DNA of 35,368 bases from CAYTSA01 sp964440345 (GTDB lineage: Bacteria > Desulfobacterota > Desulfovibrionia > Desulfovibrionales > Desulfovibrionaceae): positions 1-35,368 of the forward strand of contig CAYTSA010000033.1 in the NCBI GenBank assembly GCA_964440345.1, in the 5' to 3' direction. The notes beneath the pieces are model-generated. The model searched no databases and had not been told where the DNA came from. It saw nothing but the letters and a program-made list of their open reading frames with translations. Positions 31,872-35,368 of this stretch are shown here, piece by piece; the stretch's first letter is position 1; each line of letters starts with the position of its first letter. Position numbers and translations under genes: made by a program.

Positions 31872-33299
31872 CTATTCAGGAAACAGCATGGGCGGGCGCA
31901 CGGTGCTGCCAGTAGCGGCCGGGAAGTCTGGATATATGTACGCGGCCTGGTTGGTCTCCACCAGATGCCGGGCCTCTTCCATGTATTCGTTGTAGCGCAG
32001 CTTGCATTCGTAGAAGCCGTGCCACCAGGCGTAGTCCGGGGCCATCATCATGGCGCCCATGCGGGCGCGGCGGCCTTCGTGGTGCCACAGTTCATAGTAT
32101 TGCACCTCCAGGTGCTCGTCAAAGAACTTCTCCTTGCTCAGCAAGCCCTTGTCGTACAGCTCGTCCAGCATCTTCTTGGCCGGCTTGTAGTATATTTCAT
32201 TGTACTGATGCACAGCGTCGTCAAAGTTTTCGTAATGGTCGTTGATCCAGGAGTCGCCGTGACACTGGCGGCAGATTTCCTTCATCTTCTCGCGCTCCAC
32301 TTTCCAGTCCGTATCAGCCGGGAAGGGCTTGAATTCGCTGGGACGCACGGTGAGCGGCGCCTGGGTTTCCCAGGACAGCCGCTCGGTCACGTCGTGGGAG
32401 GTTTTTACTGAGCCCGAGCCGGACATATGACAGGCCGCGCAGGTGGGCGCACGGTAGTCAATGCCTGCAGTCCAGGTTCCCGGGGCGGAGTCGAAGTTGA
32501 ACTCGTCCTGGAACGCGTTGTAGATAGTCCCGTGCTTGGATTCTTCGTAGATTTCAATCTGGGGATGGTCCGGGCCCAGGTGGCATTGGTCGCAGGCTTC
32601 GGGGCGCCGGGCCTCGGCCACGGAAAAGCGGTGCCGGGTGTGGCAGCTGGTGCAGGAGCCCAGCGAGCCGTCCGGGTTCAGCCGGCCCACGCCCACGTTG
32701 GGCCAGTCGTCGGCGCTCAGCTTGCCGTCTTTTACCTCCACCACTGAGCCGTGGCAGGCATAGCAGCCGGTCTTGCGTTCAGTGGCGGAGTTCATGCCGT
32801 CGTTCAGCCAGGGGTCTATCTTCCAGATGATTTCCAGCGTGTTGGCGTGCTTGGATTTGGAATACTGCTCCACCTCGTTGGGGTGGCAGCGAGAGCAGTC
32901 CTTGGGCGATACAATGGCCGCCACCGGCACTTCGTACTGGGATTTGCCGTAGGGCAGGTCGCCGCGCTCGTAGTATTTGGCGTGGTCAGTGGCGATGTCC
33001 GAATCGCCTTCCAGGGCCATGTGGCAGTCCAGGCAGGTGATGTTGGACTCGGCGTGGCCGCTGGCCGCCCAGTCTGCGAAAATACCCGGGGTGGTTTCCT
33101 TGTGGCACTCAATGCAGGCCACGGCCTGGTCCGGCATGGCCCGCTCGATGCGAAATTCCTTTACTTTGGGAAACTGCCGCGCTTTTCCCTGCTCCTGTCC
33201 CTCTGTCTGTCCATTCGTTTGGGCCACAGCCGCGGCGGCTAGCAGCGCCACGGCGCAGGCCGCGGCAAACCATGTCCAAATGAGCGTGCGTTTGTGCAT
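31872..33299 (-). CDS. haoA: Octahaem hydroxylamine oxidoreductase-like cytochrome c
   Basis: This 475-residue periplasmic enzyme is a multihaem HAO-family cytochrome. A signal peptide spans about residues 1-27. Eight CxxCH motifs lie near residues 62, 89, 135, 179, 216, 236, 287 and 343. GPDHPQIEIYEESKHG (242-257) matches the conserved Asp-His-containing distal segment of the HAO active-site region. There is no CxxCK haem, so it is not NrfA. In epsilonproteobacteria, such proteins with a NapC-type partner are proposed to act reductively on nitrite or hydroxylamine. Whether the haem-crosslinking Tyr of the oxidative enzymes exists here needs an alignment. AGGAGG before ATG 33299 fixes the start. 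It is the second gene of the pair. Confidence 0.88.
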   Translation of the reverse strand: MHKRTLIWTWFAAACAVALLAAAAVAQTNGQTEGQEQGKARQFPKVKEFRIERAMPDQAVACIECHKETTPGIFADWAASGHAESNITCLDCHMALEGDSDIATDHAKYYERGDLPYGKSQYEVPVAAIVSPKDCSRCHPNEVEQYSKSKHANTLEIIWKIDPWLNDGMNSATERKTGCYACHGSVVEVKDGKLSADDWPNVGVGRLNPDGSLGSCTSCHTRHRFSVAEARRPEACDQCHLGPDHPQIEIYEESKHGTIYNAFQDEFNFDSAPGTWTAGIDYRAPTCAACHMSGSGSVKTSHDVTERLSWETQAPLTVRPSEFKPFPADTDWKVEREKMKEICRQCHGDSWINDHYENFDDAVHQYNEIYYKPAKKMLDELYDKGLLSKEKFFDEHLEVQYYELWHHEGRRARMGAMMMAPDYAWWHGFYECKLRYNEYMEEARHLVETNQAAYIYPDFPAATGSTVRPPMLFPE

Positions 33300-33358
33300 C
33301 CCTCTCCTCCTTACTTTCTCTGCAAACATTTGTTTCTATATCCCCACAAACACGGTGG

Positions 33359-33931
33359 TCACATCTCAATATCCGGCCGCAGCCCGGTGGACTGGTACGG
33401 CGGCTGCAGTTGCTTGTAGCGGTGCATGGCCCGGTCCACGTGCACCAGGTTGCGGTGGCAATCCGTGCATTTGCGCTTCTGCTCCCGGTCGTAGAGCACG
33501 GTGCGGTGGGCCAGCATGGCGCCGCGCTTGTCCGGCATGTGCAAAATGTTGCGGTGGCATTTCTGGCACTGGTCGTTGTCTATGGACTGGTAGGCGCGCT
33601 CGCGCATCTCTGCCCGATCGTAGGTTTCAGCCCCACCGGTGAAGTGGCTGACAACGTCTTTAACGCCGTGGTATGTTTTGGAATAAAAGAAATCGACGGT
33701 GTTGTGCGGCGCCGGCAGGTGGCAGTCCATGCAGTCGGCGACAACGCCCTGGGCGTTGTTGGTGTGTGTGGAGGTGCGCCAGGCGGCCACCGCCGGCTTG
33801 ATTTCATGGCAGGAGCCGCAGAATTCTGGGGTGGAAGTGCGCACCATGGTGTAGTAGGTCATGGAAAACACGGGAAATGCGATGAGGACCCCGACTGCGA
33901 CGAGAAGCAGATATTTGACGTAGCGCTTCAT
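33359..33931 (-). CDS. haoC: NapC/NrfH-family tetrahaem quinol dehydrogenase
   Basis: This 190-residue protein is a membrane-anchored tetrahaem cytochrome c, which oxidises menaquinol and passes electrons to a periplasmic partner. One N-terminal helix (about 7-28) anchors it. The four CxxCH motifs are at residues 38 (CGSCH), 67 (CMDCH), 122 (CQKCH) and 155 (CTDCH). The length and spacing fit the NrfH/NapC/CymA group. ATG 33931 follows GGAGGGAG; a longer open frame upstream is rejected because it is not protein-like. It is 59 bases upstream of the octahaem gene, so the two form an operon. The same gene order is found for the HaoC-HaoA pair of epsilonproteobacteria. The gene symbol is tentative. 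Confidence 0.9.
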   Translation of the reverse strand: MKRYVKYLLLVAVGVLIAFPVFSMTYYTMVRTSTPEFCGSCHEIKPAVAAWRTSTHTNNAQGVVADCMDCHLPAPHNTVDFFYSKTYHGVKDVVSHFTGGAETYDRAEMRERAYQSIDNDQCQKCHRNILHMPDKRGAMLAHRTVLYDREQKRKCTDCHRNLVHVDRAMHRYKQLQPPYQSTGLRPDIEM

Positions 33932-34100
33932 GTACTCCCTCCTCCCTGGTTTGCAATCCATAACTATAGGCCAGACCGCAGACCAAAAGCTGACCGTATT
34001 TTTACGATAGGTGGAGGCAGAAGAGCCGTCCACAGGGAAATGAGTGTAACCGGTTTGGCACAAGACAGAGGCGAGGTGTTGGAAAAACTGGGGGTATATA

Positions 34101-34129
34101 TTGACACGAATTTCGTGGCGCACTATTTT
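34101..34129 (+). promoter_or_regulatory. vapBC promoter with overlapping palindrome
   Basis: TTGACA (34101-34106) and TATTTT (34124-34129) are 17 bases apart. CACGAA-t-TTCGTG (34105-34117) overlaps the -35 and spacer, and a further TTCGTGTC half-site (about 34128-34135) adjoins the start codon. The arrangement fits autorepression by the antitoxin. The predicted start site falls on the ATG at 34136. Confidence 0.55.
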
Positions 34130-34135
34130 CGTGTC

Positions 34136-34402
34136 ATGAAAAACGTCACGATCACTCTTGAAGACAATGTTGCCAGGTGGACAAGGATAAAGGCGGCCGA
34201 GGCCGACACCTCTGTTTCTCGCTTTGTTGGGGAAATGCTGCGAGAAAGAATGCAGAACGAGGATGCATACGAAGCGGCCATGCGTGAGTATCTGGCTGTT
34301 GCGCCCCAACCCATTGGCCAACCAGGCCAAGCGTATCCCAAGCGGGAAGAGCTGTATGACAGAGCGGTGTTGTTGGATGAAGGGAGCGGCGGCAGAACAT
34401 GA
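34136..34402 (+). CDS. Ribbon-helix-helix antitoxin, VapB-like
   Basis: This 88-residue protein begins MKNVTITLEDNVARWTRIKAAEADTSVSRFVGEML, the beta-strand/helix/helix of a CopG/RHH DNA-binding domain. The C-terminal part would wrap around and inhibit the toxin. It overlaps the toxin gene by four bases (ATGA at 34399-34402). No ribosome site precedes ATG 34136, and the promoter predicted there would start the mRNA at the A of the ATG, so translation may be leaderless. The upstream in-frame frame from 33410 is not protein-like. Confidence 0.88.
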   Translation: MKNVTITLEDNVARWTRIKAAEADTSVSRFVGEMLRERMQNEDAYEAAMREYLAVAPQPIGQPGQAYPKREELYDRAVLLDEGSGGRT

Positions 34403-34839
34403 GTCTCGTTTTCGTAGACACCAATGTCCTTGTGTACGCTCACGACAGCCGGCATCCAGACAAACAACAGCGCGCATGGGAATGGATGCGCCATGTATGG
34501 CAAAGCCAAACAGGCCGGCTCAGTTTTCAAGTTCTTTCAGAATTTTTCCAGGTTGTTGCGGTAAAGCGTTCGCCCGGGCTGCAGCCTGAGGACGCCCAGG
34601 GAGTTGTGAAACGTTTGTATGCCTGGAAGCCGCAAGCGATTGACGCGCACGTTATTGATACGGCCGTGGACCTGCACTGCCGAGACACGATTTCTTGGTG
34701 GGATGCGCTCATCGTCAGCGCTGCGCTGCGCCAGCACTGTTCTTATCTACTCACCGAGGACATGCAACATGGCCGCACGTTCCATGGATTGACCATTATC
34801 TCCCCATTTCAGATGTCCCCGGGCGATATTGCCTTGTAG
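34399..34839 (+). CDS. PIN-domain ribonuclease toxin, VapC-like
   Basis: This 146-residue protein is a PIN-fold Mg2+-dependent RNase, typically cleaving tRNA or rRNA. The first acidic site is FVDTNVLVYAHD (Asp7), the second is the Glu in LSFQVLSEFFQV, and the third is in SWWDALIVSAAL, followed by the C-terminal LLTEDMQHG acidic motif. All four expected acidic positions seem intact, so it may be active. Its start overlaps the antitoxin stop. It is convergent with the truncated antitoxin gene, with stops five bases apart. Confidence 0.9.
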   Translation: MSLVFVDTNVLVYAHDSRHPDKQQRAWEWMRHVWQSQTGRLSFQVLSEFFQVVAVKRSPGLQPEDAQGVVKRLYAWKPQAIDAHVIDTAVDLHCRDTISWWDALIVSAALRQHCSYLLTEDMQHGRTFHGLTIISPFQMSPGDIAL

Positions 34840-34844
34840 GCTGT

Positions 34845-35069
34845 TCAGAGAACCGGGATGAATACGCTGTGCTTGTTCTGCGGCGAATGGATGCGCGCCG
34901 TGGCCCAAAAATCGGCGTCGTCCCCAGTGTCCGAAATGTCAGAATAGTCGATGTCGTTGTCGGACATGGCGTCCAGCCTGGCGGCCTGGTCTTGCGTCAG
35001 CTGGGGCTGCCGTGAAGGATCCCCGGCGTCCAGCTCAAAAGTGACGGTAGATTCGTTGTTCTCTGGCAT
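34845..35069 (-). CDS. Truncated BrnA-like antitoxin, 74 aa
   Basis: The segment LTQDQAARLDAMSDNDIDYSDISDTGDDADFWATARI resembles the N-terminal motif of BrnA-type antitoxins (DxDIDxSDI...FW). The usual C-terminal ribbon-helix-helix domain is missing: the frame stops a few residues after HSVFIPVL. No cognate BrnT toxin is adjacent. ATG 35069 is favoured; an ATG at 35102 would add 11 residues. It is probably an orphan, possibly decayed, antitoxin. Confidence 0.55.
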   Translation of the reverse strand: MPENNESTVTFELDAGDPSRQPQLTQDQAARLDAMSDNDIDYSDISDTGDDADFWATARIHSPQNKHSVFIPVL

Positions 35070-35102
35070 TGGCTTTTCTCGCTGAAATGAACGGTGCTCC
35101 AT

Positions 35103-35260
35103 GTATTGCTAAGGCGCTTCTGACTATGGGGGGCTTTTCGCATTGCGCTATCTGAAAAGCATTGACCCTACCAATACAGTTGCGAGCCTCCAGCCCTCAT
35201 GCCTGCGAAGGCAGGCGTCCAGGAATGTATGAATTTCAGGTCAGGGATTGTCTTATGTGG
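35103..35260. other. Intergenic region at right end
   Basis: This stretch holds a REP-like hairpin at 35198-35223 and otherwise no gene I can support. Confidence 0.4.
35198..35223. repeat. REP-like short palindrome
   Basis: CATGCCTGC-GAAG-GCAGGC followed by TCCAGG is a canonical REP-like layout. The stem is GCCTGC/GCAGGC. The layout is the same as at 7-35. Confidence 0.5.
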
Positions 35261-35368
35261 CTATGCCCTTTGCTCCGAAGCTCCCACATCTGTCAGTAAA
35301 GTAGAGGTCTCTACAAAGATTGCATCTATAAAAATATCTGTATTGCGCTTGATTTCAAGCGTTGCGGC
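35261..35368 (-). CDS. Possible 3' end of a gene running off the window
   Basis: On the minus strand an open frame runs from the window edge to TAG at 35261-35263, 35 codons. The residues (LEIKRNTDIFIDAIFVETST...) look protein-like but match no family I know. The partial length makes the call weak. Confidence 0.3.
   Translation of the reverse strand, partial: AATLEIKRNTDIFIDAIFVETSTLLTDVGASEQRA

Noticed and set aside
31872..33299. Octahaem cytochrome as NrfA
   Set aside because: NrfA has five haems including a CxxCK; this protein has eight CxxCH and the HAO-type GPDH segment.
33410..34402. 330-codon antitoxin reading from 33410
   Set aside because: It runs through haoC on the opposite strand; only the last 88 codons resemble a VapB.
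1..35368. tRNA, rRNA or CRISPR
   Set aside because: No T-loop-like tRNA consensus, rRNA stretch or regular repeat-spacer array was seen by eye.

Overview
The window reads as a chromosomal segment of a sulfate-reducing deltaproteobacterium of the Desulfovibrionales type. The main evidence is a complete qrcABCD operon (periplasmic cytochrome-linked menaquinone reductase of sulfate reducers), further multihaem c-type cytochromes, a duplicated-FeoA ferrous iron operon, a branched-chain amino acid transporter linked to a phenylacetate-CoA ligase, and a ferredoxin:thioredoxin reductase catalytic subunit. The genus is inferred from gene content only. No rRNA, tRNA or CRISPR array was seen.

Layout. 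0.1-1.1 kb: a CaCA-family cation exchanger. 1.2-1.4 kb: a frameshifted relic of a chemoreceptor C-terminus. 1.5-3.5 kb (minus): an unknown helical protein and a TPR protein. 3.5-6.6 kb (minus): a feo operon in the order Cys-rich FeoA, a 53-aa FeoB-associated Cys-rich membrane protein, a terminator-like hairpin, FeoA, FeoB, with a promoter and Fur-box-like palindrome upstream. 6.6-9.0 kb (minus): two trypsin-like secreted protease genes around a small lipoprotein gene. The first carries a C-terminal Gly-rich/Cys/membrane/Arg sorting-type tail. The second is interrupted by an in-frame TAG. 9.1-16.1 kb (minus): a WcaI-like glycosyltransferase, qrcDCBA, and rmlC.

16.5-26.4 kb (plus): livJ, then a two-gene AT-rich cassette (AAA/OLD-like ATPase plus a small protein with a PD-(D/E)XK-like motif), then livHMGF, a REC-PAS-histidine kinase, paaK-like ligase and a HAD protein. 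The cassette is bounded downstream by a long imperfect palindrome and interrupts what would otherwise be a continuous liv operon. It is the best candidate here for an uncharacterised defence-type system. 26.8-30.4 kb (minus): a four-gene polar amino acid ABC transporter, permease-ATPase-binding protein-permease, preceded by a short leader ORF and terminator-like hairpin.

31.0-31.6 kb (plus): glutaredoxin and ferredoxin:thioredoxin reductase catalytic subunit, overlapping by ATGA. 31.9-33.9 kb (minus): a NapC/NrfH-type tetrahaem quinol dehydrogenase with an octahaem hydroxylamine-oxidoreductase-like cytochrome. This haoCA-type pair probably moves electrons from the quinone pool to nitrite or hydroxylamine in the periplasm. 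34.1-35.1 kb: a VapBC toxin-antitoxin pair whose promoter sits directly on the antitoxin start codon, and a truncated BrnA-like antitoxin. REP-like short hairpins lie near both ends of the window.

Together the segment combines core respiration (Qrc, Hao), nutrient import (Feo, Liv, polar amino acids), redox control (Grx/FTR) and accessory material (proteases, ATPase/nuclease cassette, toxin-antitoxin, palindromic repeats). Functional calls rest on motifs read by eye; no database search was possible.
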